64,000 nt of DNA from Microbulbifer taiwanensis (GTDB taxonomy: Bacteria > Pseudomonadota > Gammaproteobacteria > Pseudomonadales > Cellvibrionaceae). A program made the position numbers and the translations under genes. The notes beneath the pieces were generated by a model, which had not been told where the DNA came from, did no database searches, and worked only from the letters and a program-made list of their open reading frames with translations. The stretch covers positions 37,844-101,843 of the forward strand of contig NZ_JACZFR010000035.1 in NCBI RefSeq assembly GCF_014904815.1, read 5' to 3'. Below, piece by piece: positions 8,631-17,587 of this stretch (position 1 is the stretch's first letter; each line of letters opens with the position of its first letter).

Positions 8631-11345
8631 TCAGTGAATCAGAATCATCGCACTGCCCATCGCCGCCGCGCACACCGCCTTGACGGTGGTTGTGGTGCGA
8701 TCGCCGGCGCAGCCGCCGCCGCAGGCGGTCATGGAGTCGATCAGGTTGTTCAGCTCCGTCTCCACATCCGCCAGGTCCGGCGCCGCGGCCAGCTGCAAAT
8801 GGCTACCGTCGTGCGGCCAGGTCATCTGGTGGCCGAGCAGCCTCTCGATCAGCGGATCTATCACCTGCGCGCGCTTGGCGGCGCTGTCGAAGGCGGTGTT
8901 CGCCGGTGCGCCGAAACTGAAACCGGGGAAGTAGCTTCCGCGCGCGGAGGAATCCACCAGAGTGCTGCAGTACTTCACCGCCAGCTGGGTAATACCCATC
9001 TGCTGCGCGGCGAGGAAGCCCTGGATATCGCTCTCCACCGGCAGCTGGCGCTTGACCTTGTCCCAGGTCTCGACGATATCCGGGTGCGCGCTGGAGATAC
9101 CGGTGGCGCGGGACAGGCTCGCGTGTATCTGCTCAAAGCGGCGCAGGCCGATACGCGGTTGCGGGTCCAGGTCCGCCGGCTCGGCGGGTGGCGCCGGTGT
9201 CGGCTCCACGCGGGTGAAGGTCTCGCTGCCCAGGCGCTCGAAGGTGAGGAAGAACTCGTCGCCCTCGGCGCCTTTGTCCAGGGTGATGATGGTGCCGAGC
9301 CGGGACAGTTTCTGTCCTTGCCCGGGTACATAACTGCCATTGATGGTTGTGGACAGATTGGCCCAGGCCTGGCCCACTTCCGCCTCGCGGCCGTTGATGC
9401 CGATGCGCATGCCCTCGATGTCTATTCCGGTCGGATCGGCGCTGTCGTCGAGGCTGACAAAGGTCGGCTCGCTGAACAGGTAGCCGTAGTTGTCGAACTG
9501 CTGCACGGTGAACATCACGTAGCTGTCCGGCACATTGGTCTGTTCCTCCACCTTGAACAGCAGCAGGTACTTCTCACCGACACCGACTTCATAGTTGGTG
9601 GCGATATCTTCCGCTGAGAGGGCGCGGGAGTGAATCGCCAGCAGTCGCACCGACCCCTCCCATGGGTTGTCGCCGGATACTTCGCTGCCCAGTGCCAGCG
9701 CAAAGGTGTCGTCCCAGGTGCTGAGCAGTTCTGCCGCGGCCGGATCGGCATCCCCCGTGAATTCGCCGTTTACAAACAGCTTGCGCCCGTCGATCGGATC
9801 ATAGGTGGCGACGACATGCTGCAGCGTGGCCTGGGCGCGCTCGGCCATATCGTCGGTGATCAGTGCCGGCATGCCGTCGGCATCGGTGCTGTCGCTGCGG
9901 TTCTGGAGCGTATAGTTGTACAGCGCCTGGCCGAGGGTGAAGTTGCGGATATCGTTGCCGCCGGAGTAGGTGACGATACGCGCCGGCCCCTCCTGGGACA
10001 CATTCGCCGGCGCCACCCAAGCCTCGATGGTGTACTCGCCGGTGGCGGTCAGCGTGTCGTACAGCTTGCGGCTGGTGGCGGTCGCGCCCTGGGCCTTGCC
10101 GCCCTTCAACTGGATGCCCCAGGAACCCAGCCACTCCACGTCGCCGGATAATCTCAGGTCGATGGCCGGGTTGACGCCGGAGGTGTCGTAGGCTGTGGTA
10201 CCGCTGCCGGTCTTGAACTCGTAGAGGGCAATCGCGTTGTTCTCCACCCGGCCGCCGCTGCTGGCGACGATACCGTCGGTCAGCAACAGCGCCTTGCTGA
10301 TCACCCAATTCGGGTTCACCTGGGTCACAGGGATGCTGTCGGCGAAGGCCTGGATGGCCGCGGTCATCTCGTCCTCGTTGTCCCCACAGTCGTCCCAGCA
10401 GTTGTGGAATTCACTGCCCAGGCGCACGGAGAAGCGCGACTCGACCGGGCTGTCCAGGTTCATCCTGGCCTTCGCCGCCTCGTAGGCCTGGTCCACATTG
10501 ACGCTGGCGAAATAGGGTTGCTGCGCCGTACCGGCGTCCTCGCTGTGGCAGCCCGCGCAATAGGTGCGCAGCAGCGGATAGACGGTACCCGCGAAACGTC
10601 CGCTGGACGCAGGGAAACTCTTGCTCGCACCGACGGTGCGCTCGACAGGTGCGGTCAGGGTGATGGTATTGACCAGGCTGCCGGTGGCCCTGGCCCACTC
10701 CTCGATATAGTTGGTGATGATCTCCGCACAGGCTTGGCTGCTTGCCAGCCAGCAGTTGTGGCCACCGCCCACTTTGGTCACCAGGCGCGACTCCGCCGGT
10801 TGCGCCAGGTTTACCAGCGCGCGACCGGCATCATAGGCCGCATTGATATCGTCGCCGCGCACAAAGTGCGGGCTCTGGCTGCCCTCGACATGACAGCCGC
10901 CGCAGCGGTTGTTCGCCGCCAGGTTGTCCCAGATATAGCGCTTGTACTGCTGCACATCCTCGGTCTCCGGCGCCGGGCCTGTGTAGTTGGCGCCGCCGCT
11001 GCCGGGATTGGTATTGGGCTGCTCTTCCGTGTCCTGGCCGCTGCCGCCGCTGCAGGCGGCGAGAAGAGCTGCGGCGAAAAACAGGCTGGATTTGCGTAGG
11101 CTCGAGCGAAGTCGAGTATCTGACGCGAAGGCGCTGATGCTGGTAGCGCTTTGCGGGACTGTCTGCGAGAGGGGCCGAAGGCGCCGTGAATACTTGGAGC
11201 GGCCGGGCCACCTCGCAGACAAGTCTCCAGGGATGGATTCACCGGGGGGGCGCCTAGCCCGTGTCCCGCAAAGCGCTACCGGCAGTAGGGCCGCCACTGA
11301 GCTAACAACGGAGTCGTATCTATCGGAGAATTTTCTAATCGTCAT
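8631..11345 (-). CDS. LamG-containing c-type cytochrome lipoprotein with disrupted 5' end
   Basis: Up to 904 codons. Two heme-binding CxxCH motifs (CGGCH near residue 150, CAGCH near residue 265) lie in the first third, followed by a LamG/concanavalin-like domain (GEYTIEAWVAP, LQHVVATYDP, RKLFVNGEFTGDAD) and an alpha-helical C-terminal part. The lipobox (FFAAALLAAC) is at residues 89-98, far too deep for a normal signal peptide. The first 80 or so codons include a palindromic repeat at 11142-11280. No ATG, GTG or TTG follows that repeat before the signal, so the functional start is unclear. It is 3 nt from the next cytochrome-type gene and belongs to the same operon. Confidence 0.75.
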   Translation of the reverse strand: MTIRKFSDRYDSVVSSVAALLPVALCGTRARRPPGESIPGDLSARWPGRSKYSRRLRPLSQTVPQSATSISAFASDTRLRSSLRKSSLFFAAALLAACSGGSGQDTEEQPNTNPGSGGANYTGPAPETEDVQQYKRYIWDNLAANNRCGGCHVEGSQSPHFVRGDDINAAYDAGRALVNLAQPAESRLVTKVGGGHNCWLASSQACAEIITNYIEEWARATGSLVNTITLTAPVERTVGASKSFPASSGRFAGTVYPLLRTYCAGCHSEDAGTAQQPYFASVNVDQAYEAAKARMNLDSPVESRFSVRLGSEFHNCWDDCGDNEDEMTAAIQAFADSIPVTQVNPNWVISKALLLTDGIVASSGGRVENNAIALYEFKTGSGTTAYDTSGVNPAIDLRLSGDVEWLGSWGIQLKGGKAQGATATSRKLYDTLTATGEYTIEAWVAPANVSQEGPARIVTYSGGNDIRNFTLGQALYNYTLQNRSDSTDADGMPALITDDMAERAQATLQHVVATYDPIDGRKLFVNGEFTGDADPAAAELLSTWDDTFALALGSEVSGDNPWEGSVRLLAIHSRALSAEDIATNYEVGVGEKYLLLFKVEEQTNVPDSYVMFTVQQFDNYGYLFSEPTFVSLDDSADPTGIDIEGMRIGINGREAEVGQAWANLSTTINGSYVPGQGQKLSRLGTIITLDKGAEGDEFFLTFERLGSETFTRVEPTPAPPAEPADLDPQPRIGLRRFEQIHASLSRATGISSAHPDIVETWDKVKRQLPVESDIQGFLAAQQMGITQLAVKYCSTLVDSSARGSYFPGFSFGAPANTAFDSAAKRAQVIDPLIERLLGHQMTWPHDGSHLQLAAAPDLADVETELNNLIDSMTACGGGCAGDRTTTTVKAVCAAAMGSAMILIH
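11142..11280. repeat. 139-bp palindromic repeat element with 18-bp terminal inverted repeats
   Basis: The ends are perfect 18-bp inverted repeats (11142-11159 and 11263-11280, GGTAGCGCTTTGCGGGAC). Inside are further imperfect inverted segments around CTGTCTGCGAGAGG/CCTCGCAGACAAG and GGCGCCGTGAAT/ATTCACCGG. A small extra palindrome CTCGAGCGAAGTCGAG lies at 11101-11116. The element sits in the 5' end of the cytochrome lipoprotein gene and is read through in frame. It has no coding capacity of its own, consistent with a MITE or large REP unit. Confidence 0.8.
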
Positions 11346-11348
11346 AAA

Positions 11349-12575
11349 TCAATCCCCCGCACAGTAAACAGCGGCGTCCGCATAGACCTGCTTCAGCCGG
11401 TAACCGCTGTTGCTGAAGTCGTCCGCAATAGCGTCGACGCGCGCACGATCGGTGGCATCCTCGGGGTCGCGCAGGCACACCTGGCGGAACACCTTGGTGA
11501 CCTGGCACTCGGCGAAGGCACGGCTGTTGGCCAGTTCCTCGCCCATCGACTTGGCACCATTGCCGCTGCCGGGCAGGGCGCTGCTCCAGCCCAGGTGCAT
11601 ATTCGGTCCCTGGCGCCAGTAGTTGTCCCAGCTGTCGTCCGGCAGTATGAAACCGTGGGGGAAGTTGGCGCTGTTGATATGGTTCTTCGCCTTCACGCGG
11701 CTGCCGGTGGCGGGGTCTGTCTCGCCGGCGCTGTTGTAATCCAACTGCCCGTTCTCTCCCTCCGGGTCGTTGTCCGCGTCGTAGGTAAAGTCGTAATAGG
11801 CGAACGCCTGGGCCATGGGGTCCATGCCGCTGTGGCAGCCGATGCAGTTGTTCTGGAAGACGCGGCTGTCGCCGCCGGGGCTGCGGCTCACATCCTGGCG
11901 GATGCGGTCCGGTGGTCTCGAAGTGTCCTGCACCTGTTCCATATCCCGGCACAGGTGATTCACCAGGGTGAAGCGGAACATGGCCCTGTTGGTGCCGGCG
12001 ATAAAGAAAGATCTGGCCGCACCGCGGGTAGTCATGACACCGGCAGTGGCCTCCGCCGGCAGGCCGGTGACCGACGACTGGCTGCGCCGCTCCAGATTGT
12101 CCTTGAGCGAGTAACCGCCGGTCTCCAGCGTCTCATAGTGATCGTTATTGCTGTTGCTGTAGGCGGGCAGGCCGGAGACATCGCCGGTGTAAATAATGTT
12201 GCCGGATAACACCTCGCGAAAATCCACATCGTCGCGCACCATGCCGATGACCGTCGCCGTGTAATCGTTCAGCGGCGCGAACACATCGCGATCGCGATTG
12301 GTCCAGGGGGTGGCCAGGTTTTTCAGCGTCACATCGTAAAAGGCGTCGTTCTGCATCGCCGTATAGGCGGCGGCATCGGGATCGCCGCTGGCGATATCCT
12401 CGGCCATGTCGAGCAGCACGCCCTCGGTGGGTTTGACGCCGGTCAGGCGACTGTGAATCTGCAGGGCCTGGTCCTGGGGGGCGGCGCTGGCGATAGCGGC
12501 CCAGAAACAGGCGCCGAACAGCGCGCCGGTGGCGAAGGGCCGCTCTATGCGCAGTCGGATTGGTTGATTTTTCAT
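11349..12575 (-). CDS. Exported protein with one c-type heme motif
   Basis: About 408 residues from the ATG at 12575, chosen because it gives a Sec-type signal (FGACFWAAIASAA); the open frame extends to 12746 without a signal. One heme motif (NNCIGCHSGMDPMAQAF) is visible about two thirds along, followed by YYDFTYD. That pattern resembles DUF1585/DUF1588-like cytochrome segments, but the family call is tentative. The gene is first of the minus-strand redox operon and divergent from the HZS-alpha-like gene across 244 nt. Its role is likely extracytoplasmic electron transfer; partner and substrate are unknown. Confidence 0.65.
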   Translation of the reverse strand: MKNQPIRLRIERPFATGALFGACFWAAIASAAPQDQALQIHSRLTGVKPTEGVLLDMAEDIASGDPDAAAYTAMQNDAFYDVTLKNLATPWTNRDRDVFAPLNDYTATVIGMVRDDVDFREVLSGNIIYTGDVSGLPAYSNSNNDHYETLETGGYSLKDNLERRSQSSVTGLPAEATAGVMTTRGAARSFFIAGTNRAMFRFTLVNHLCRDMEQVQDTSRPPDRIRQDVSRSPGGDSRVFQNNCIGCHSGMDPMAQAFAYYDFTYDADNDPEGENGQLDYNSAGETDPATGSRVKAKNHINSANFPHGFILPDDSWDNYWRQGPNMHLGWSSALPGSGNGAKSMGEELANSRAFAECQVTKVFRQVCLRDPEDATDRARVDAIADDFSNSGYRLKQVYADAAVYCAGD

Positions 12576-12819
12576 CACATTATTTGAATGGTGGCACCGC
12601 GGAACAGTAGTGACATCAGATACTAAAAGCTGGTTCCTGTATTGCCAGCACCGCATATGAATATTGCGTTGCAGTTGGCAATAATTTTGTGCGCGCCTTG
12701 AGAGAATCCCCCAATGCAGGAAAAATATCACGCATAGGGAAATCACCCATTGAGTTTTGTGGCGAAATTTTGAGCCGCATCCATATGCGCGGTCGAGCCG
12801 ACTCCAGGTAGAAATAAAA
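12576..12819. promoter_or_regulatory. Divergent intergenic region of the redox gene cluster
   Basis: These 244 nt separate the two outward-reading redox operons and must hold the promoters of both. The region is AT-richer than its neighbours. I see no convincing paired -35/-10 boxes or strong operator palindrome. AGGTAG at 12807-12812 is a plausible ribosome binding site for the ATG at 12820. Confidence 0.5.
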
Positions 12820-15471
12820 ATGAAATCTTTGCGAGCACTGCCGGCGCTGCTGTTACTGTCCGCGTGCAGTGGCGGCGGTGGCGAATCCTCCTCCGGCGGC
12901 GACCAGGCTGAAGATCCGGTCGTCGTCGATTACCCCGTTGCCTTCGTGCGCCGACAACTTTCCTTCGAGGACGACGGCGCCCTGGTGGAGGACGATGTCT
13001 ACTCCCCCGCCGATTTCAATCCCGGCGCCCAATTGGTGCTGAAGGATCGTGCCACGCCCAGTGCGCCGGAGACGGTGCTGAGTGCGGGACTGTTTGTCGG
13101 TGACTACGACGTAAAAGACCTGAACACCTCCGCCGATGGCCAGCGTCTGGTATTCGCGATGCGCGCGCCGGAAATCGAGGACGCGGATGACGACGAGCAG
13201 CCCACGTGGAATATCTGGCTCTACGATCGCGAAACCAGAGAACTGAAGCGCGTTATCGAGTCAGATCTGATCGCGGAAGAGGGCCAGGATGTGGCGCCGG
13301 CCTTCCTGCCCGACGGGCGCATCGTCTTCTCCTCCAGTCGCCAGCGCCGCTCGCGCGCACTGCTGCTGGACGACAACAAGCCGCAGTTTTCCTCGCTGAG
13401 CGAAGACCTGCAGAGCGAGGCCTTTGTGCTGCACGTGATGGAAGCGGACGGCAGCGATATACAGCAGATCTCCTTCAACCAGAGCCACGACCTGCAGCCG
13501 ACGGTGCTGAACGACGGCCGCATACTGTTCAACCGCTGGGACAATATGGGCGGTGTGGACAACCTGAGTCTCTACACCATAGAGCCGGACGGCACCGACC
13601 TGGCCTTCCACTACGGCTACCACAGCCAGCAGACGGGCACGGAAAATGCCGACGGCGAAAGGGCGAGTGCCGCTTTCGTCAAACCCCGCGAGATGCCCGA
13701 TGGCCGCCTGCTCATCACCCTGCGCTCACCGGAGGGCATCAGTTACGGCGGTGACCTGGTGACCATCGACAGCGCCAATTTTACCGAGGCTTTCAGCGAG
13801 CCGGAGGGCGAAGGCGAGCTGGTGGGCCAGGCCTCCATCTCGGTAGAGGAAGTGATCACCGACGGCAGCCTGTCCCCCCACGGACTCTTCGCTTTCGCCT
13901 GGCCCTTTTACGACGGCACCAGCCGCCTGCTGGTCAGCTGGAGCGAGTGCCGGGTGCTGGAGATGGAGACAGAGTTGCCGCGTCCCTGTACCGAGGAGTG
14001 GCTGAACCAGGAAGAAGTGGTGCCGGCGGACCCGCTCTACGGCCTGTGGATTTACGACTATCAAGAGGGTACCCAACTGCCGATTGTCGTCGCCGACGAG
14101 GGCGAGATGATCTCCGAGGGTGTCACCCTGGAGCCGCGCACCGAGCCAACCTATATCCCCGAGCCGGTACCGGGCGTAGACCTGGACGATAAGCTGGTGC
14201 AGGAGGGCGCGGGTATTCTCGATATCCGCAGCGTCTACGATTTCGACGGCGAGGACATTCTTGTTGGAGAGGACGGGGCCGATATCGCGAGCATCGCCGA
14301 CCCGGGTATCACCAGTGCCGAATTCCGTCCGGCGCGCTACCTGCGCGTGGTCAAGGCGGCGGGAATTCCCGACGACGACACACTGGATTTCGATCGCTCT
14401 GCCTTTGGTCGCAATCGCGCCAATGGTATGCGCGAGATTCTCGGCTATACGCCGATTCAGCCGGACGGCTCTGTGCGGGTAAAACTGCCGGCGGATATAC
14501 CGCTGGCCATCTCCGTTGTCGATGCCGACGGCCGCCGCATCGTCGGCCGCCCTCGCAGCTGGCTGCAGCTGCGCGCCGGTGGAGTACGCAACTGCAATGG
14601 GTGGCTCACCGGGGACAGCGAAGGGCCCCACCGCCGCCCGGACAGGGAACCCGCCTCCGCCTGGGAAGGCAGTCCCACCTCAGGCGTTCCCTTCCCGAAT
14701 ACAGAACCGGCGCTGGTGGCCGAGATGGGCGAGACCATGGCGCAGCTGCTGGCGCGCATCGCCGGCGAGGCGGGCCTCGAGGGCGATATCAATTTCAGCG
14801 ACCTGTGGACGGATCCGGCCCTGCGCGCCAAGGATCCGAGCAGCAGTATTCCCTACGCGGACCTGACCACGCCGATTCCGGTTCCCGCCACCTGCCTGGA
14901 CGACTGGAGTGGCAGCTGCCGCAGCGTTATCCACTACCCTGCACATGTTCAGCCGATCTGGGAAAAAGTGCGCGAGATCACCGACGCTGGCGGCGCGGTA
15001 ATCGAGGATCGCACCTGTACTGTCTGCCACTCTACCCGCGATGCCGACGGTGTGCTGCGGGTACCGGCGGGCCAGCTGGACCTGACCTCGGCGGCGTCGC
15101 CGGTCAATGCGGACTGGATAACCTCCTATGTCGAGCTGCTGTTCGACAACCCTACGCAGGAGCTGGTGGACGGCGCTCTGACTCCGGTGCTGGTGCAGGA
15201 GAGGGACGATAACGGTAATCCCGTCTTCGAGACGGACGAGGACGGCAACCTGATTCTGGATAGCGATGGCAACCCGATTCCGGTTATGGTTACCGTCGAC
15301 ATCGACCGCCTGATGGGCAACTCCGCCAACGGCAGCCGCTTTTTTGACCTGTTTGAAACGGGGGCGGACCACGGGGACTACCTGGAGCCGGCGGAGCTGA
15401 GGCTGATCTCCGAATGGCTGGATATCGGTGCGCAGTACTACAACGATCCCTTCGCCGCACCGGTTGATTGA
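12820..15471 (+). CDS. HZS-alpha/PD40-like lipoprotein with one c-type heme motif
   Basis: About 883 residues from the ATG at 12820, which gives a lipoprotein signal (LPALLLLSACSGGGG) and follows AGGTAG. The first half has beta-propeller strands of the PD40/TolB kind (FLPDGRIVFSSSRQ, EADGSDIQQISFNQ, ILFNRWDNMGGVDN). The second half resembles the middle domain of hydrazine synthase alpha-like proteins (VRVKLPADIPLAISVVDADG). A heme motif CTVCH lies near residue 732. Near residue 590 the sequence reads VRNCNGW, where relatives often carry CNGCH. It leads the plus-strand operon. True hydrazine synthesis is not implied; these homologues are widespread and mostly uncharacterised. Confidence 0.7.
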   Translation: MKSLRALPALLLLSACSGGGGESSSGGDQAEDPVVVDYPVAFVRRQLSFEDDGALVEDDVYSPADFNPGAQLVLKDRATPSAPETVLSAGLFVGDYDVKDLNTSADGQRLVFAMRAPEIEDADDDEQPTWNIWLYDRETRELKRVIESDLIAEEGQDVAPAFLPDGRIVFSSSRQRRSRALLLDDNKPQFSSLSEDLQSEAFVLHVMEADGSDIQQISFNQSHDLQPTVLNDGRILFNRWDNMGGVDNLSLYTIEPDGTDLAFHYGYHSQQTGTENADGERASAAFVKPREMPDGRLLITLRSPEGISYGGDLVTIDSANFTEAFSEPEGEGELVGQASISVEEVITDGSLSPHGLFAFAWPFYDGTSRLLVSWSECRVLEMETELPRPCTEEWLNQEEVVPADPLYGLWIYDYQEGTQLPIVVADEGEMISEGVTLEPRTEPTYIPEPVPGVDLDDKLVQEGAGILDIRSVYDFDGEDILVGEDGADIASIADPGITSAEFRPARYLRVVKAAGIPDDDTLDFDRSAFGRNRANGMREILGYTPIQPDGSVRVKLPADIPLAISVVDADGRRIVGRPRSWLQLRAGGVRNCNGWLTGDSEGPHRRPDREPASAWEGSPTSGVPFPNTEPALVAEMGETMAQLLARIAGEAGLEGDINFSDLWTDPALRAKDPSSSIPYADLTTPIPVPATCLDDWSGSCRSVIHYPAHVQPIWEKVREITDAGGAVIEDRTCTVCHSTRDADGVLRVPAGQLDLTSAASPVNADWITSYVELLFDNPTQELVDGALTPVLVQERDDNGNPVFETDEDGNLILDSDGNPIPVMVTVDIDRLMGNSANGSRFFDLFETGADHGDYLEPAELRLISEWLDIGAQYYNDPFAAPVD

Positions 15472-15474
15472 TGC

Positions 15475-16254
15475 ATGTTTAGTTTTCGTTCCTGTATTTA
15501 TTCGTTCTGTGCCCTTGTGCTGCTGCTGGTCAGCAGCGGCACTGCGGCACTGTCCCCCGAGCCGCCGGAAAACCTGCCGGAGGACGCGGAGCTGATAACC
15601 GTCGGCAGCCCCTATGTGAATATTTATACGGGCCCCGGGCGCGGCTACCCGATCTTTCATGTGGCCGAGTACGGGGAAAAGCTGTGGCTGCTGAAGCGCC
15701 GTACCGACTGGGTCAAGGTGTATGCGCACCGGGACAAGAGCGGCTGGGTGCGCATCGTCGACCTGCAGGAAGTCTACGGCGAGGACGGCGAGCTGGTGCG
15801 GGTGCCGCTGCCGGATTTCAGCGATGTGGATTCGCAGCATTTCCACCTGGGTTTTTCCTACGGCGACTTTGCCGGCGCCAGTTCCATGGGCGCGACTCTC
15901 GGCTACCGCTTTACCGCCAACCTGTCCGCCGAGCTGCGCGCGACCCAGGCTGTCGGCGATTTCTCCGATAGCCAGACCTACCAGGTGGCGGTGCTGCACC
16001 AGCCGTTCCCGCGCTGGAAGCTGTCGCCCTACTTTATGCTCGGTACCGGCATCAATATCACGACCCCCAACGCCACCATAGTCGCCACCGAGGATCGCCG
16101 CGATACCGCCATGCTGACCGGCCTGGGGGTGAAAACCTATTTGTCCCGCCGCTTTGCCCTGCGCGCGGAGTACGCCAACCATTACCTGCTCACCTCGCGG
16201 GAAGAAAACCAGGAGATAGTCGAGTGGAAGCTCGGATTCGACGTTTACCTTTAA
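15475..16254 (+). CDS. SH3-domain outer-membrane beta-barrel protein
   Basis: 259 residues with a Sec signal (FCALVLLLVSSGTAA). Residues 38-90 form a bacterial SH3-like domain (VNIYTGPGRGYPIFHV, KSGWVRIVDLQEVYGE). The rest shows alternating aromatic/hydrophobic strands ending in DVYL, typical of an 8-strand OmpA-like barrel. It starts 3 nt after the HZS-alpha-like stop and overlaps the next barrel gene by 31 nt, so translation is coupled. This SH3-barrel protein commonly precedes TlpA/DUF4266/DUF3570 genes in gammaproteobacteria. A cell-wall-contacting outer-membrane role is inferred. Confidence 0.8.
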   Translation: MFSFRSCIYSFCALVLLLVSSGTAALSPEPPENLPEDAELITVGSPYVNIYTGPGRGYPIFHVAEYGEKLWLLKRRTDWVKVYAHRDKSGWVRIVDLQEVYGEDGELVRVPLPDFSDVDSQHFHLGFSYGDFAGASSMGATLGYRFTANLSAELRATQAVGDFSDSQTYQVAVLHQPFPRWKLSPYFMLGTGINITTPNATIVATEDRRDTAMLTGLGVKTYLSRRFALRAEYANHYLLTSREENQEIVEWKLGFDVYL

Positions 16255-16865
16255 CAGTAGCCGCCCTCTTGTTTGCCGCCGGCGCTTCGGCGCAGGGCGA
16301 CGATGTGCTTGGAGACATCATTTCCCCGGACCTGGAGCGGCGCGAAATCCGCGAGGCGCAGATCGATAGTGAGAATATCGAGTTCACGACTTTCGGCGGC
16401 GTGATCAATGTGGAGGATTTCGGTTCCAACTCACTCTACGGCGGTGCGTTGGCCTACCACATCAACGAAGATGTGTTTATGGAGGCCGCCTATGGCGAGA
16501 CGGAACTGGGCGAGTCCAGCTTCGAGCGCCTGAGCGGCTCGGCGCCGCTGCTGACCGACGAACAGCGCGAACTGAGTTATTACAACCTGTCCCTGGGTTG
16601 GAACCTGTTCCCCGGTGAATACTTTATCTTTGACGACTTTGCCCTGAACAGCAGCCTCTACCTGATCGGTGGCGTCGGCAACACCTCCTTCGCCGACGAG
16701 GAGCACTTTACCTACAACTTCGGGGTTGGCGCGCGCGTGCTTGCCAACGACTGGCTGGCGCTGCGCCTGGACTTCCGCGATCACGTTTTCGAGCACGAGA
16801 TTTTCGGCGAGGTCCAGCGCACCAATAACCTGTCCGCACAGCTGGGTGTCTCCTTCTTTTTCTGA
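16224..16865 (+). CDS. Outer-membrane beta-barrel protein
   Basis: 213 residues from GTG at 16224, which lies inside the end of the upstream gene and gives a clean signal (LTVAALLFAAGASAQG). The mature part is beta-rich (YGGALAYHINEDVFMEAAYG, YNLSLGWNLFPGEY) and ends in LGVSFFF, whose terminal Phe is typical of barrels recognised by BAM. Its last base overlaps the start of the TlpA-like gene. Its partners are the redox proteins on either side; the function is unknown. Confidence 0.8.
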   Translation: MEARIRRLPLTVAALLFAAGASAQGDDVLGDIISPDLERREIREAQIDSENIEFTTFGGVINVEDFGSNSLYGGALAYHINEDVFMEAAYGETELGESSFERLSGSAPLLTDEQRELSYYNLSLGWNLFPGEYFIFDDFALNSSLYLIGGVGNTSFADEEHFTYNFGVGARVLANDWLALRLDFRDHVFEHEIFGEVQRTNNLSAQLGVSFFF

Positions 16866-17365
16866 TGAACAATAAAAGGATAATTGCGATGTTTCGTCTG
16901 TTAGCCGGTCTGGCTTTGATTCTGTCCTCACAATTTGCCCTGGCCGCAGAGCCCTCGTTCGATTTCTCCCTCGCCTCCAACAAGGGCGCCAATCTGCGCC
17001 TGGCGGAACAGCGCGGTGACGTGATCATGCTGAACTTCTGGGCTTCCTGGTGCGGCCCCTGCCGCAAGGAAATGCCGCTGCTGGACGAGCTGCACGCGCG
17101 CTACGAGGCCGCCGGCTTCCAGGTCTGGGGTGTGAACGTCGATTCCGAGCGCGCCGACGCGGAAAAAATGCTGGGCAAGATCCCAGTGGACTTCCCGATA
17201 CTGTTCGACAGCAGCGGTGAAGTGAGCAAGAAGTACGGCATAGACGCCATGCCCAGCTCGGTATTTATCGACCGCGACGGCAATGTGCGCCAGATCCATC
17301 GCGGCTACCGCGACGGCGACGAGGCCGCCTACAAGAAAATCATCAAGGAACTGATCCGGGAGTAA
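16865..17365 (+). CDS. TlpA/ResA-like periplasmic thioredoxin
   Basis: 166 residues with a Sec signal (LAGLALILSSQFALA) and the active site WASWCGPCRKE near residue 62. A cis-proline region follows (AMPSSVFIDRDG). TlpA/ResA proteins reduce or exchange disulfides in the periplasm, often for c-type cytochrome maturation, which suits the CxxCH proteins encoded nearby. It is 3 nt upstream of the DUF4266 gene. The exact substrate cannot be read from the sequence. Confidence 0.9.
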   Translation: MNNKRIIAMFRLLAGLALILSSQFALAAEPSFDFSLASNKGANLRLAEQRGDVIMLNFWASWCGPCRKEMPLLDELHARYEAAGFQVWGVNVDSERADAEKMLGKIPVDFPILFDSSGEVSKKYGIDAMPSSVFIDRDGNVRQIHRGYRDGDEAAYKKIIKELIRE

Positions 17366-17368
17366 GAT

Positions 17369-17587
17369 ATGACCCGCGCACTGATCCTGCTCTGCGCAGC
17401 ACTCTGCGTTACCGGCTGCACCGCGACACCCTGGGTCGCGCCCTACGAGCGCCACTACCTGGCCGACCCGATCATGGGTTTCGAGCGGGATCCGGTTGCG
17501 GCCGGCTATATGAACCACGTCTACGAGGCCCGCGAGGCGGCCCGCGGCGCCGAGGGCGGAAGCGGAGGCGGTTGTGGCTGTAACTAA
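17369..17587 (+). CDS. DUF4266-type small lipoprotein
   Basis: 72 residues: a lipoprotein signal (ILLCAALCVTGC), a conserved-looking core (YERHYLADPIMGF, HVYEAREAARGAEGG) and a Gly/Cys-rich tail (GSGGGCGCN). This matches the small DUF4266 proteins that sit directly before DUF3570 genes. The tail cysteines could bind metal or accept a thiol exchange from the TlpA-like protein; that is inference. The gene overlaps DUF3570 by 14 nt. Confidence 0.8.
   Translation: MTRALILLCAALCVTGCTATPWVAPYERHYLADPIMGFERDPVAAGYMNHVYEAREAARGAEGGSGGGCGCN

Noticed and set aside
12576..12746. N-terminal extension of the cytochrome gene ending at 11349
   Set aside because: The extension lacks a signal peptide and lies in AT-rich intergenic DNA; the ATG at 12575 gives a proper signal.
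12820..15471. True hydrazine synthase
   Set aside because: Only one subunit-like protein with one clear CxxCH is present and the other anammox subunits are absent.
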